Of a stretch of 64,000 nt of DNA, positions 11,996-24,302 are shown piece after piece. A program made the translations under genes and the position numbers. How positions within the stretch are numbered: position 1 is the stretch's first letter; every line of letters begins with the position of its first letter. Origin of the DNA: Macrosoma leucophasiata (Eukaryota > Arthropoda > Insecta > Lepidoptera > Hedylidae); the NCBI GenBank assembly GCA_036365455.1, contig JAWQUS010000030.1, positions 14,466,001 to 14,530,000 on the forward strand. Reading direction: 5' to 3'. The notes under the pieces were generated by a model. That model was given only the letters and a program-made list of their open reading frames with translations. It made no database searches and was not told the origin of the DNA.

Positions 11996-13387
11996 TCTCT
12001 TGGTAATCACGAACTCGATAATGGTGTTTCCGGTTTGACTCCCTTCATTGAAAACCTTACCTGTCCAGTTCTTGCTGCTAACCTAATACTTAACAAAGTA
12101 CCCGATCTAGAAGCTCAACAAAATCTAATGAAGTCAGTGGTGTTCAACATAAGTGGGATAAAGATTGCCGTAATCGGGTATTTAACACCTGACACAAAGT
12201 TTCTAGCAGTAAAAAACGACGTTGAATATGTCGAAGAAGTATTTGCAATAAGAAAGGAAGTGAAACGCCTTAAAAGTGAAGGAATCAATATTTTTATTGC
12301 CTTGGGCCATTCCGGTTTCACTAAGGATCTACAAATAGCTAAAGAAGTAGAAGATATAGATATTGTAATTGGAGGACACACAAATACCTTTCTCTGGAAT
12401 GGAACAACTCCTGATATAGAAACTGCCGAAGGACCGTACCCCACAGTGGTAACTCAGCCATCAGGAAGGACAGTGCTAGCAGTACAAGCATATGCATATA
12501 CTAAATATTTAGGAAAATTACATATTTTATTTAATTCAACTGGTGAAATAGTCAATTTCGAAGGGAACCCTGTATTATTAAACTCGTTTATACCACAAGA
12601 TCCTGATCTATTAAAGATTGTAGACAAATATCACGATGATATTATGAAAATATCGGGAGTGGTTGTGGGTAACACATCCGTAATATTAGACGGCCATTTA
12701 TGTCGGCTACAAGAATGCAATTTAGGTAATTTAATTGCAGATGCTATAGTTTATAAATACGCATCTGAATATAAAGGTGAAGGTTGGACTGATGCCTCAA
12801 TTGCTATAGTGCAAGGTGGAGGAATTAGGGCTTCCATTACCCACGTGAACATATCAGCTGAAGTTACCAAAGGCGACCTAATTACGGTTATGCCATTTGA
12901 TGGTAATATAGTTAAATTGAATTTGAATGGAACTATGATCTGGAAAATGCTGGAACATGCTGTTGCAGAATATAATACATTACGCCCTCTGGGCCAATTT
13001 TTACAACTGTCAGGGCTAAAGGTCGAATACGATTTCAAAAAACCGCCATTCAATCGTGTCCAATATGTGTATGCCCTTTGTTCAAGTTGCAAAGTTCCCA
13101 AATATACTCCTGTTAACAGAACAGCAATTTATGGCGTACTTATGACTTCATTTATTTCGACCGGAGGAGATGGTTTTAGCATGTTCATCAATCTGCCATC
13201 AACTATTTTGCATTATAATGAATTAAAGGCAACATCAGAATATATTCAAAAATTTAGCCCAGTTTATCCAGCCATCGAAGGTCGAGTTATAATTTACAAT
13301 GCTGAAGCAATAAATTTTGCCATATCAACAAAAAGCTCAATATTTTTAGGAACTTTAGTATTAGTATTGACGATCTTAACATATTAA
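11996..13387 (+). CDS. 5'-nucleotidase terminal exon 2, active-site motifs intact
   Basis: The exon follows a TTTTTGTTTCAG acceptor and encodes 463 residues to a TAA stop. It starts SLGNHELD, with the catalytic Asn-His pair present. It has LGHSG and GGHTNTFLW (metal-binding His residues), CNLGNLIADAI, QGGGIRASI, FLQLSG (the adenine-stacking Phe position), GGDGFSMF and a hydrophobic C-terminal tail that looks like a GPI-attachment signal. These are the features of a working nucleotide hydrolase on the cell surface or secreted. AATAAA follows the stop by about 27 bp. The first residues need the exon at 365-518 or an equivalent, because the exon lacks the first metal site and a signal peptide. 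Confidence 0.93.
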   Translation, partial: SLGNHELDNGVSGLTPFIENLTCPVLAANLILNKVPDLEAQQNLMKSVVFNISGIKIAVIGYLTPDTKFLAVKNDVEYVEEVFAIRKEVKRLKSEGINIFIALGHSGFTKDLQIAKEVEDIDIVIGGHTNTFLWNGTTPDIETAEGPYPTVVTQPSGRTVLAVQAYAYTKYLGKLHILFNSTGEIVNFEGNPVLLNSFIPQDPDLLKIVDKYHDDIMKISGVVVGNTSVILDGHLCRLQECNLGNLIADAIVYKYASEYKGEGWTDASIAIVQGGGIRASITHVNISAEVTKGDLITVMPFDGNIVKLNLNGTMIWKMLEHAVAEYNTLRPLGQFLQLSGLKVEYDFKKPPFNRVQYVYALCSSCKVPKYTPVNRTAIYGVLMTSFISTGGDGFSMFINLPSTILHYNELKATSEYIQKFSPVYPAIEGRVIIYNAEAINFAISTKSSIFLGTLVLVLTILTY

Positions 13388-14280
13388 CTGACTCTACTGT
13401 TGCTTTATTTATTAATAAAAAAAACATTTCTTTATAAAATTAGTAAATATTTACCAGCAAGTATTATGATACCTACTTGTATCTACTGCAAATTAATGTA
13501 AACCGCCTTCTTAAGTAGATACAAAATAATGATTTTCTTTTAGTTTTTGAAGTATTGTATTGTTGGTAATTATTATAGCTAATTTAATAATGTATGTATT
13601 TTTTATAATTATGCGTTTTCTTCTACTTCATAAGACAGCTTTGAGAATTATTTGAGTTCGCAACATCATATTGAAAAAGTTCGTAGCAACAAATCTTGAG
13701 CGAATTTCAATGATGGTATTTCATAAAAGGTTTTCTTTCTAATCCTTAGTAGGCAGGTACTGTAGACGAAAATACTTATATGTATATTACTACAATAATT
13801 GGGTCATTCTCTGAGTTCGTGCAAATCAAAGAAAAAACAGAGAATTTTTTGGATGACGAAAATAGGGTTCTAGGATCAAAGTATGCAAAGATTTATGCAG
13901 TTTTACCGTGTTTGAATAAATTGCACCCATAAGTTTAAGAGTGACAGGCTTTTGAACTTTTACGCTGATGATGGTAATAACCAATCATCTGATGGTAACG
14001 ATTATGGAGTAGAGGGTAGTGATTAAAGCCTTCTCTGGTAATGATTAATGATTTATGAAATGAAATAAAAAAGAACAAGTTTAATATAAAAATAGATTTT
14101 CAGGTATTTATTTGTATCAATTTAAAAATAGTCAGTCTTAAGTCACACGGTAAAATTTTTCAGTCATAATTAGTTCACTTATACCTTCATATCCGTAAAA
14201 AAATAACACTTATCTATTTACCGAAACAAATAACTTGTAATACACATTAATATATTTTTGAAATAGACGAACAGAGAACA

Positions 14281-14945
14281 AATACAAGACTAGTAGTAAA
14301 TGATGCGGTGTTAGAACAGGTGGATGAAATTGTATATCTTGGATGTGCTTTTAACAAGGATGGTAGGTACACCACTGACATAGAAAGAAGAGTGCTTGCT
14401 GGGAATTGCGTGAATGGAGCGTTAGGTAAGCTGCTTGAATCAAAACATCTCAGCCAGCAGGCTCGACTAGCCGTACATAATGCTGTACTTACTCCAACGC
14501 TTTTATATGGAAGCGAGAGCTGGGTATGCAGGAAAGAGCATGAAAGTAAGTTAACGCGGTCGATATGAGATCTTTGCGCAAGATCTGCGATGTATCATTC
14601 ACCTATCGCGGTCGTAATGAAGATGTAAGAAAGAGGCTTTGTGTAAATGAAAGTATCCGTGTAAAAATGAAAAAAGGCGTGCTCCGATGGTTCGGGCATA
14701 TAGAAAGAATGTCGAATGAGATGTACAATGCGAATGTGGATGGTTGCAGAGGCCCAGGAAGACCAAGACTGACCTACCATGACCAAATAGGTCGAGTTCT
14801 GTCTGATGGTGGGGTCAAAAGACTTAGGAATCGGCGTGCATGAATGAAGAGAATGATGAAGGTAGACGAGGCACGAAAGGTATGTCAGGACCGGGATATC
14901 TGGCGCTCTACACTCTCTGCCTGCCCTGTTAGGGACCTGACGTGA
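14281..14945 (+). pseudogene. Non-LTR retrotransposon reverse transcriptase, broken 3' end
   Basis: The translation shows YLGCAFNKDGRYTTDIERRV, then LTPTLLYGSESW and, in the next frame, LRWFGHIERM and GRPRLTYHDQIG, ending with a DIWRST motif. These are typical of the C-terminal part of RTE/CR1-like reverse transcriptases. The frame shifts near 14566, where a TGA overlaps the next frame, and is cut again by TGA at 14841. It is a dead, 5'-truncated copy. Confidence 0.85.
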
Positions 14946-15175
14946 AGATACAATATATTTTTGAGTTTTCCTATTTCTTAAGCATGCATATAACAATATT
15001 GTCTAAGAAATCTTTTAGTTTTTATACAGGATTCACAGTTCTTTTTCTTGTCATTGTTTTCGACTTTAGGCAAAGCTTCGCTATTTTCTTTAGTAGGTGC
15101 AGATGATGGCCCCTCTAACGGATCAACTTTATTTGTTGGTTCTTGAGCTATACCTTCTTTGTCACTGCTGAATTA

Positions 15176-15406
15176 TCAATAAGCATTTGCGCTACAGCCT
15201 ACAGCTCTCTCCTTTTTCTTTTTTTCTGTTTTAATAATTTTTAGTTTGTTTTGTTCTTTACGTTTTAAATATCTCAATTTTTCATTATTTTTCTGAATAG
15301 CATCTTTTTCTGGGTCTCTTTTAATTTCTTCATACTTAGCTCTCGTATGAAGTCTTGCTTGTGCTAATTTTTCTTCTCGGGTTCTCTTATTTTTCACTTT
15401 TATCAT
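15176..15406 (-). pseudogene. Basic coiled-coil-like transposon ORF remnant
   Basis: A 76-residue Lys/Glu-rich frame with RTREEKLAQARLHTRAKYEE and YLKRKEQNKLK. Similar basic motifs occur in uncharacterised repeat-borne proteins of insects. Past its stop, another frame stays open toward 15000, suggesting a frameshifted longer ORF. It lies inside the 13796-16849 inverted-repeat element, so it may be that element's own gene. No function can be assigned. Confidence 0.45.
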
Positions 15407-18400
15407 TTCAATACCTGTAAGTATATTAGTTTTAGTAATTGTGCTGTGATAACCGAAATTTCTATTTAGTTGATAGGCGTTGAAAATGAGAGGCTTTCAA
15501 AAATGTAAACTAGCTCATCAGAAAGTCAGTTACAAAAGAAAACAAAATAATAAGTAAATTAATTGGATAAACAAAAATGCTGTCTTGCATACACACTTTT
15601 ACAACATGGTGCGGAGAAAAAAGGCTCTTTTATTATATACTCTATAAAGTTGGAGTGTATCTTATAAGAATTTTAAGTAAGTAAATATTTTTTATTACAA
15701 TTACACATATTAAAGAACAGTACAGTACAGTAGTCTTATCTTGGATCATTGTTGCATTTGCAATATTCAAAAAGTGTATATACCAAACCGTAGTATTACA
15801 GTTCAAGGGCATAAACTACGATGCATAAATACAAAAATTATTTTAAAATATTGATATTTTGACGATGTAAGCATTTTGTCAAGAAGAATTTACAATAACA
15901 AAGTTTGTGATCAGTCACCAAAGTGAGAGCAAGAAGAAAGAAAAAGAAAGAAGATTATACAATAATAATGATTAATATTATGACGATGATAATAATGAAT
16001 AGGTACATACTATAAAACAAAAATTAAACCATGTGTAATTTTATCATTACCCTCAATCTGTGATCATTACCTTCAGTTTAAAAACTGATGGTAAACGAAG
16101 GTGATGACACTGAGGGTAGCGACCTTTTGCGACATTTATATTTTTAGCCACGTAAGAAGGGAAGCATTTGCTTTTTAACACAAAACTAGAATACTTAGAC
16201 TCTATATCCGTTGCGTTAAAAAAGAAAATAAACATTTAAACTCATCGCTTACCTTGAAACTTACGTGATGGTAAAGATGACGATTCCGTGACTAACAGTC
16301 TCTTCGACGACAAAATAACGTTTTTTTTACTTACGCCAACGCGCGGCTGTTCGCTTTCAAGTCTCTTGGTCTACTGAATGGCGCGCGAACGTGAGGTACG
16401 GGCAGGCACTGAGTTAGGTCGCCACATACAAGACATTTTATCAATTCCATTTTTGCTGAGGGTAAGGACCAATTTCCCGTTACAAAATTTGTTTATTTTT
16501 TTTTGACTCACATCACAACAAATATGTTTGTATTTGTAAAAAATTATATAATGTTTCCTCATAATGTATGTTATAATATGTAATATCATCAAGATTGTGA
16601 ATTATCAACTTCACCAAGATATCGGCAGCGAAAGCTAAAAACATGTGATTAGGACATGAAATAGTGACATTTTGACCGGTTTATTTTTTTTTAAATTATA
16701 AATTGATAAAATTACGAGTTTATTTTACGTGCGAAGTCTAGCTCAATACCTAATTCTTTAACAGATAAAAAAAATATGTAATATGTTGATACTTTTTTAT
16801 TATAACCCAGGACACCCGATTTGCACGAACTCAGAGAATGACCCAATTACGTCTTCCAGGAGTTGATTCACGTACAGCGAACCCCAGTTTCTAAGCCTTT
16901 ATAGCCGATCAAGCATAAAGCTTCTAGGAGCTGTTACTTATATGAGAGGGTGATATAATATCATCAAAACATAATGCAGTGAAACGTAAAAACACAACTC
17001 ATTACGACACACGTTCGATTCGCTGACAATGACTGCCATGAATGAGAAATTGGCGCCGTGCTAGGTAACGTCAATGTCCTCATTTCTCCCGATTTTAGGA
17101 CAAGGCTGTAAAGTCATGGAATGGGTAGTTATGCTGAAATGAAGTATTCATATGAAATCTTTGTAGCAAATGCAAACCATCATTTGTCATCGTTCGAGCT
17201 TGGGTCTTGACTTAGTATGTAGATACTTAAGTCTGAAACTTAAGTATTTGATATTTTTCTCTGTGTTCCACAACACTTAGCCTCCGCTACAACTGGCGCA
17301 GCTAGTAATATTGTATCGTCTATACCAGTTGTTGTTGGCGGCTATCCTCAGAAATTGTTAACAGTCCCATGGGGCAGTCCATTCGGATAGATAGATAAGT
17401 TCAATTTCTAGAGGTAAGGCATTCATAGAAATCCACCTCGATTCCATTTTTACAACATTCCGTGTCGTGTTGTAAAAATTAAGTAAGTCAAGTGAAGTAA
17501 AAACCATGCGTGATATTCGTCATTAAAACGACATGGTCTATGAAGACATGACCCGTTACCTACTGCAGACTAAATTGTCAACTAAAATTACCAAATGTAT
17601 CGTGGTGCAGAGAGCTAATCGATGCAGCTTTCAGGATCAGAACCGGAGTGATATTGAGCAGGCATTATCTCGAAGAATGCATAGCCGATAGGAAAGAAAT
17701 ATCCTGGACAGCTGGTCTCAACAAAAGAAATATAAAACAGATTACCCTTCGACGCGGTGGATAGATCACATGAAGAAAGTAATAGATTACCAAGTGTGGC
17801 TGGATTCTGAAAACTATTATAAAACGGTAGGCGAGTATGAGACAATATTTTGCATGAAGATCTTCTCAGACTTATTGATTCTCCCTAATTACATCCCCAT
17901 CTGCTTCTACAATATTAAATATTACAGTATAAATTCACATGTAACAGCGTCCACTGGCTTCAAACTTTTCTAAAAGCTTGCCTTAACTTTCCTTGCTTTC
18001 AAAACAGCAGTGTACCTAATGCATATGACGCAAGTAGACGCTCACCTACAATTTTTTCCATCTACAATAATAATTTTATTCGGTTGTTGTGGCTCATCTA
18101 TTTCATTACCAATGATTGGTCATGTCCATAATATTCAATTGCGATAGTAAAATCATCATCATACATGCATTAACTTCCTGTACTATCAGGCACTACCTGC
18201 TGCATAATTATTTTATATTTTACTTTTTTTACCCAGTGGCGGCGCAAGAATAACTTTACGTGATTTCGCGAAGCCCTCTGATATAAGTCAAGCAAATTTT
18301 AAGAAACTGAATGCGGGATTTCTTCTGTAAATACTAAAATTAAATTTTAAAAAATGCATTCTTCTTGTAAAATGTCCAAAAATTTAATTCTAATTCTGTT

Positions 18401-19739
18401 AATTTCCTATTCCTATTAGTTTGAAGAAAGATTTGTGATGTCTGCATTTAGACGCTTTTTTATTGAAACTTGTCCCGGATCTAAGTCCTATGTGATAATA
18501 CCTGCAGTGGAGCTAGATGACAATGACTTCGCAATAATATCAGCAAGTTTTTTTTTTCTTTCTATGAAAATTAATAAATCGAATTGTACTTACTGACGTA
18601 CTTAGGCGGCATTTCTCGAGACGGCATTAGTCCACCGGGAAATCGGCGATCGCAATGGGCTCTCTATCTGCATCTATCTGCACTTTTTTTTAATGGCCGT
18701 ATGCAGGGGCGGCTTAACATATTATATAGTGCAGGGTGTGCAATGCAGACGGGCGCCCGCGGCGCTCCCTAAAACAGCTAAGAGCATCGTCTGGGACCAT
18801 CATGGTCAGCCTACGGGGCGAGAGAGTTTCATTGCACTCGGGCGCTACACGAACTGGAGCCGTCCCTGGGCGTACGTAAGCGGCTTGTCTGGGGACGGCA
18901 CTAGTCTTCTTCACCGGGCAATTGGCGAACGCAAAGGGTTCTCAGCCTATATCTTATGACATCACTATCGCGATTAGATAGTGACGGCAAGGGGGAGAAG
19001 CGAGTAAATCTCAAAAAGGGGAAAGGATGTTGATAATTTCGTGATGGATTTCAGTCAAAATTGCCATAAAGGCTCCTGCTTTGAGTAATATCGCAATCAC
19101 TCCTGGCACATTTGTAGTTTCGACAGTGTTGGTTTAAAGTTTTTTTATTTAAGCTTTTGGCACTCTTACATATAAGTCATGCCATGTTTGCTAAATCCTC
19201 TTATTCTATTTGCCTTCTTAAAGAACTTTATGCATCCTAATTCATCTCTTAACACCTACAGGTATTCATAAAATTTCCTATAGCAAGTATACCTAAGTAC
19301 TTTCACTGCCGAGCTGATAACTAAACTCATATTTAATTTTATTAAGGGTTAGAAGAAGAAGAAGACCTAACTATGCTGTAGTAGGTACCTACTTATACAC
19401 TAACTTCTTAAATTATACCTGTTATCAAAATAATTAGTAATAACAGTAATCTACCTACAACAAAAAATAATTAAAACAAAAGTGTTCCGAACGATTTTAA
19501 GACAAATTAAATGTGAATCAATTTTAAGTTAACTCTCTATTGCTGGTGTATTATTTAGCAATAGAGAGTTAACTAAAAATAACTTCGAAAGCGAAAAGAG
19601 TTTGATTTAAAACAGTCTATTGAAAATTGATTTGCAATTTATGATGACGGACACGATTTTATAGTAAACCATGTAAAATGACATATTATTATTGAAAAAC
19701 ATTAAAATAAATTTATTTCAACAAAGATAGGATAAAAAA

Positions 19740-19838
19740 AACGTAACGTAACTTCACGCCTGTAATCCCCGAAGGGGTAGGCAGAGGTGAATGCATGCAT
19801 TCAAGCATAGATGCAAACACCCACGATTCGCCGGTTAA
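19740..19838 (-). repeat. 3' fragment of the GCCTCGGTAGCC SINE family
   Basis: It matches the tail of the 5786-6117 element (GTAACTTCACGCCTGTAATC, CCCCGAAGGGGTAGGCAGAGG, ATGCATGCATTCAAGCA) in reverse orientation. Confidence 0.7.
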
Positions 19839-20276
19839 TAGGATAAAATATACCTAAATATTTTAAAACCGGATAGGATAAAATATACCTAAATATCACA
19901 GAATCACAGATCAGTCATGTTTGTGATTAAAACTACTTGGGTAGGTACTTACCTACTTGGCATGTTTAAACATATACTGTGTTTCTGATGAATCTCACTT
20001 TTAATAGGAGGCACCTTTTATGTTCATTATTGATGTACCTATTATTAATTATATGTAATGACAAATTTTAATAATAATAGTAACCCTACGAATAATATTC
20101 GTAGTTTTATAACCTCATCTGAGTGCAATAATCAAAACCAAGGAATACCTAGGTACTTGTTATATTTTAAGCAAGATAACGTTAATAAATATTTTTTGCA
20201 ATATATAAATATTCTTGTGTTTTTAAACGCCAAATAAAAAATGTACTGTGTGTGGGGGGGGGGGGGGGGTGACATA

Positions 20277-20400
20277 GAGTTCAGTGATGGCTGCAGCCTA
20301 TAGACATCTACCCAAATCCAAGAGTCAAATGCAGATGCGTTGTCACCTCTGAGACCTTAGTTCTTAAGTCCGTCATTGTTATTACGGGCCATACGCTTAC
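20277..20400 (+). repeat. Repeat family R3, partial copy
   Basis: It carries GTTCAGTGATGGCTGCAGCC, CTATAGACATC and CAGATGCGTTGTCACC. It follows directly on a run of 16 G. Confidence 0.65.
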
Positions 20401-20705
20401 ATACCTACCGTTGGACGAACAGAGTCAAATTCTTAAAATTACGGACAAGAGCGATTAAGTTAGACAGTCGAGTCGATGATGTGAAATATATATTTAGTGG
20501 TAGTGGAAAATTCTAGCCTTTACCACTTACAAATTCAGATTAGGCGATGATATTCGTTTGAATTCCCAAGTGCTTATGTAGGCATGGTTAACAAAAAGCA
20601 CTGTAAAAGAAGCTATTTAGATAGGTACTACCGAATAGTCATTTAATCTATTTAATTACACTTGGTAAATGGTGTTTCTAAAGGTTTATATATATCTTCC
20701 TACTA

Positions 20706-21285
20706 TAGTAGGGGAGCCCAGGATGCCATTTTTGTATTTACCTTCTCCGGCGCGTCAGATTAAGATATGAGAGATACCTACCTTGCACCCTGTTGGTGGT
20801 TAACCTATACTTAATCTAAAGTTAGTATACAGAGCCGCGCCCGAAGGATAACCCTTTAAAAAAATTCAAAAGATCGCTAGTATCTTACTCATCTTCCGAA
20901 TCGTCTGAATTTTTGGATAAGAGCATTCTTTGGGCACACTTTACACCCTCTCAGAATATCTGACACGCTCTTGACCCATGACGTTGATGCCTCGCCCTTT
21001 TCAAGTACACTTGATTCTTTAAAAAATGAAGGTGAAAAATTGACTCAAGAATGTCAGATACTCAGAGAGGATGTAAAGTGAACCCAATCAAAGCTCCCGT
21101 CCAAAATTCTGACGATTGGGATGCGAGGCAAGCTCGTGGCGGAAGCCCTAACTAAGAGTTCGGCCCTTTATGGAAATCTTAGATTTGGTGGAGGTAGGTA
21201 CTGAACGGGGTGCAAGGTATCTCCTATATCTTAATCTGACGCGCTGGAGTAAATTCAAAAATTCCCTCTTGGGCTCCCCTACTAC
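20706..21285. mobile_element. MITE with about 90-bp terminal inverted repeats
   Basis: The ends are TAGTAGGGGAGCCCA and TGGGCTCCCCTACTA. Homology continues inward through GCGCGTCAGATTAAGATAT and ACCTTGCACCC on both arms. A second internal inverted pair includes a GAATGTCAGATACTCAGAGAG-like segment. One solo end (GGCTCCCCTACTA) recurs near 26890. Confidence 0.75.
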
Positions 21286-21745
21286 TAACCCTAGACTAAT
21301 ATAAATCTTCAAAATCATCATTTTACTTATCAATTTATAATTGTCCAAGTAAGTATCAATTACAAAATTGCAAATAATAATCAGTTTGTTGCCCAAATCG
21401 ACTGTAATCGCTATGAAGTAGGTACCTACTAACTTCTCGTCCACAATTAGGTACCTAGCATTAGAAATAAACCGCAAAAAACTGAAAGCACTTAGGTAAT
21501 TAAAAGTACCTAACACTGCATGATTTCTTCAAACATGAAAACTAACTCCGCATTTGTACAGCAGTAATCTCCTAAAACTGTATCTACATTCTAATATTAG
21601 GTAACTGAATAATAATATGAACTTTAAGCAATACAGTCCTATAGCTATACCTAACGTCCATTGCAGGCAATGTAACTGTAATTAGTGCTGAAATTTGTAA
21701 AATTATTTGGCATAAATGCATAAACCAAATGTTTTTTTGTTACAG

Positions 21746-23131
21746 TCTCTCGGAAATCACGAATTTGACAACGGCGTCAGTGGCCTCACACCCTTCATAG
21801 AAAATCTCACCACACCAGTTCTAGCAGCCAATCTCATATTATCGAAAGTACCGGAACTGGAAGCCGAAAAAAATCTAAGAAAATCTATTGTTTTCAACAT
21901 ATCCGGAACACAAGTAGGCGTTGTAGGATATTTAACACCGGATACAAAAATTTTAGCTGTGAAAAACGACGTCGAATATGTTGACGAAATCGTTGCCCTG
22001 AACGAAGAAGTCGCACGATTAAAAGAAGAAGGTATTAATATTATAATAGGTTTAGGCCACTCGGGATATCTGAGAGATTTAGAGATAGCGAAAGCAGTAA
22101 AGGGCCTGAGTTTAGTTATCGGAGGTCATTCAAATACGTTTTTGTGGAATGGTACAAGCCCTGATTCAGAAGAAATCGTGGGCCCGTACCCGACATACGT
22201 AAAACAAAAATCAGGTGTTAGTGTCCCTGTTGTACAAGCTTATGCTTACACCAAATATCTTGGTAAATTACACATGGTATTCAATTCCAATGGAGAACTT
22301 CTCAGTGCTGATGGGGAACCTATTTTATTGGATAAATTGATACCTCAAGATCCAGACGTTGTAAAAATTGTCGAGCGCTATCGAAATGATATACTTCATA
22401 TTACAGAAGAGATAGTAGGTAATACATTAGTAGTCCTTGATGGCCTAAATTGCCAAGGAAAGGAATGCAACCTCGGCAACTTAATTACAGATGCTATGAT
22501 TTATAAGTACGCAAGGGATTATAAAGGTGAACATTGGACTGATACTCCGATAGCAATCTTACAAGGTGGAGGTATAAGATCTTCTATAGCACAAGTAAAC
22601 CTTCCCATGAACATAACTGAAGGTGATCTCATCGGTGTCCTGCCTTTTGAAGGAAATCTGGTAATTGTTACAATGAATGGTAGTACTTTATTGCAGATGC
22701 TCGAACACTCAGTTTCCAATTACAATGTGCTAGATTTACCCGGAGAATTCTTGCAAGTGTCTGGCATTAAAGTAAAATACGACTTAAAAAAACCTGAAGG
22801 TGCTAGGGTTTTGAAATGTGAAGTTAGATGTTCGAATTGTTCAATACCCGATTATTACAAGTTGAAAGACGAAGATAAATATAGAGTCATAATGTCAACC
22901 TTTCTCTCAATGGGCGGGGATGGTTACTGGATGTTCAAAGATTTACCAACTGAGGTTCTGGAATATAATGAGTTATCGTGTACTAGAATATATATAAAAC
23001 ATCACAGTCCAGTTTTCCCTGCGATTGAAGGCAGGGTTATTCTAGTTGACGGCGATACTTCTATCGCCGTAAAACCGTCAATATCTTTAGCTGTAGTTAC
23101 GTTAATTGGATTTAACATGTTATTATTTTAA
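21746..23131 (+). CDS. 5'-nucleotidase terminal exon 3, active-site motifs intact
   Basis: The exon follows a TTTTTGTTACAG acceptor and encodes 461 residues to a TAA stop. It begins SLGNHEFDNG and contains LGHSGYLRD, GGHSNTFLWNG, CNLGNLITDAM, QGGGIRSSI, FLQVSGIKVKYD, MGGDGYWMF and a hydrophobic C-terminal segment after VKPSIS. All catalytic and nucleotide-binding motifs that the exon can carry are present. It is closer to terminal exon 2 than to 1 or 4; both share a long GVSGLTPFIENLT segment. AATAAA lies about 105 bp after the stop. Phase and boundary are identical to the other three. Confidence 0.93.
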   Translation, partial: SLGNHEFDNGVSGLTPFIENLTTPVLAANLILSKVPELEAEKNLRKSIVFNISGTQVGVVGYLTPDTKILAVKNDVEYVDEIVALNEEVARLKEEGINIIIGLGHSGYLRDLEIAKAVKGLSLVIGGHSNTFLWNGTSPDSEEIVGPYPTYVKQKSGVSVPVVQAYAYTKYLGKLHMVFNSNGELLSADGEPILLDKLIPQDPDVVKIVERYRNDILHITEEIVGNTLVVLDGLNCQGKECNLGNLITDAMIYKYARDYKGEHWTDTPIAILQGGGIRSSIAQVNLPMNITEGDLIGVLPFEGNLVIVTMNGSTLLQMLEHSVSNYNVLDLPGEFLQVSGIKVKYDLKKPEGARVLKCEVRCSNCSIPDYYKLKDEDKYRVIMSTFLSMGGDGYWMFKDLPTEVLEYNELSCTRIYIKHHSPVFPAIEGRVILVDGDTSIAVKPSISLAVVTLIGFNMLLF

Positions 23132-24302
23132 GTTCTAAGAGTGTCATTTTTAAACCAGTGTCAGTATTGATTACTTTTTTTATATTTGTAAATGAAGTAA
23201 ACGTTTAAAATTATCTTTATAGTACCTAGTATATGAATAAATGTTTTATAAACTAGTCTCGTTTCATTTAAGTAGGCAAACCATATATTACTAATCTCAC
23301 TACTGCTCAAAGCATGGCTTTTTATAAAGAACTAAGTGACCAGTGAATCATGGGACATATTAATAAAGGGTGCTCAGTATTCGGTTCTCATCTAAAATGT
23401 CATAAAAATAGGTACTTACTTAATTTTTGACATAATTATCCCGCAAAACTACAAAATCATGGATATTTCCACGCGGATACCTTATAATCATATTACTTAC
23501 TAGAGTGCCCGCAACTTCATCTGCTTGAGAATTTGTGATTGTTCAGACGAAGTCGTGGGCGCAGCTAGTATGAAAGTAGCCTAAGTTACTCCTTATTACA
23601 TAAGCTATCTGCCAGTGAAAGTCCTGTCAAAATCGGTATAGCCGTTCCCGAGACTAGCCGAAACATACAGACAAACAAAAATTTTTAAAAAAATGTTTTG
23701 GTGTACACACAATATACATTTAGTGAAAAGCGGTTATTTGTAATGATATAATCCTGAATGAATATGTGATTAAATAAGTCCCATGATTCACCAGTATATG
23801 GTCACGTACGACACCGAAATTAACCGTACAATATCAGAGATAAGATAAGAATGCTTAGATAATTGTCAGAGCTAGCTGATACATATTACTTTTACATAAG
23901 CCACACATTACATACTACTCGTATAACGAGATTCACAGAGAACACTCAGACTTTATCAAAAACCAATTTTCAATATTTAGGTACTTATTCTGCTTGAAGT
24001 GTTAGAAGTTGGGGCTTTCAATCAAATTTAAGTCTGAGTGCGATCTGTGAATCACTCCTAGAAGGCGTATTATGTATCTCGTTTGACATAATTTCGACAG
24101 ACACATATGAGTCAGTAACATGGTAATTACAATTTTAGGTTAACAGCAATGTACCTAATGCAAAGTAGCTTTCAAATTGGTGGCCACAGAAATACAGAAT
24201 ACGCCAGCTGGGCCTACAAAGAGGGACGGCAATAAAATAGGTCCTGCTCCGCTGTTCCTAAATCACGGAACATTATAATAGTATAGAAAACTTCTATTGC
24301 AG
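23132..24302. other. Spacer between terminal exons 3 and 4
   Basis: 1.2 kb. The stretch 23500-23690 resembles a common moth repeat (GTCGTGGGCGCAGCTAGTA, AAAATCGGTATAGCCGTTCC). No exon was recognised. It ends in the CTTCTATTGCAG acceptor of terminal exon 4. Confidence 0.55.

Larger units (their letters stand above)
13796..16849. mobile_element. Unclassified DNA transposon with 32-bp terminal inverted repeats
   Basis: The ends are TAATTGGGTCATTCTCTGAG... at 13796-13827 and its exact reverse complement at 16818-16849. If the element proper starts at GGGTCATTC, the flanks are AATT on both sides. Subterminal DNA on both ends is rich in TGATGGTAA-like words. A decayed minus-strand reading frame lies at 15176-15406. 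A foreign non-LTR retrotransposon fragment lies at 14281-14945. Confidence 0.75.
13388..21745. other. Repeat-rich spacer between terminal exons 2 and 3
   Basis: 8.4 kb with a 3-kb inverted-repeat transposon (13796-16849) containing a decayed retrotransposon piece. It also holds GC-richer repeated blocks at 18590-18680 and 18885-18960 (a motif like GGCACTAGT...CACCGGGCAATTGGCGA), a hairpin (19527-19574), a SINE tail (19740-19838), a run of 16 G (20254-20269) and a MITE (20706-21285). No nucleotidase exon was found. Confidence 0.6.

Noticed and set aside
17595..17850. Open stretch that might encode a protein (QITLRRGGWIDHMKK)
   Set aside because: It looks weakly like a retrotransposon C-terminus but the frame and similarity are too poor to call.
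20254..20269. Run of 16 G, possible quadruplex
   Set aside because: A single homopolymer run next to a repeat edge; likely slippage and hard to trust in an assembly.
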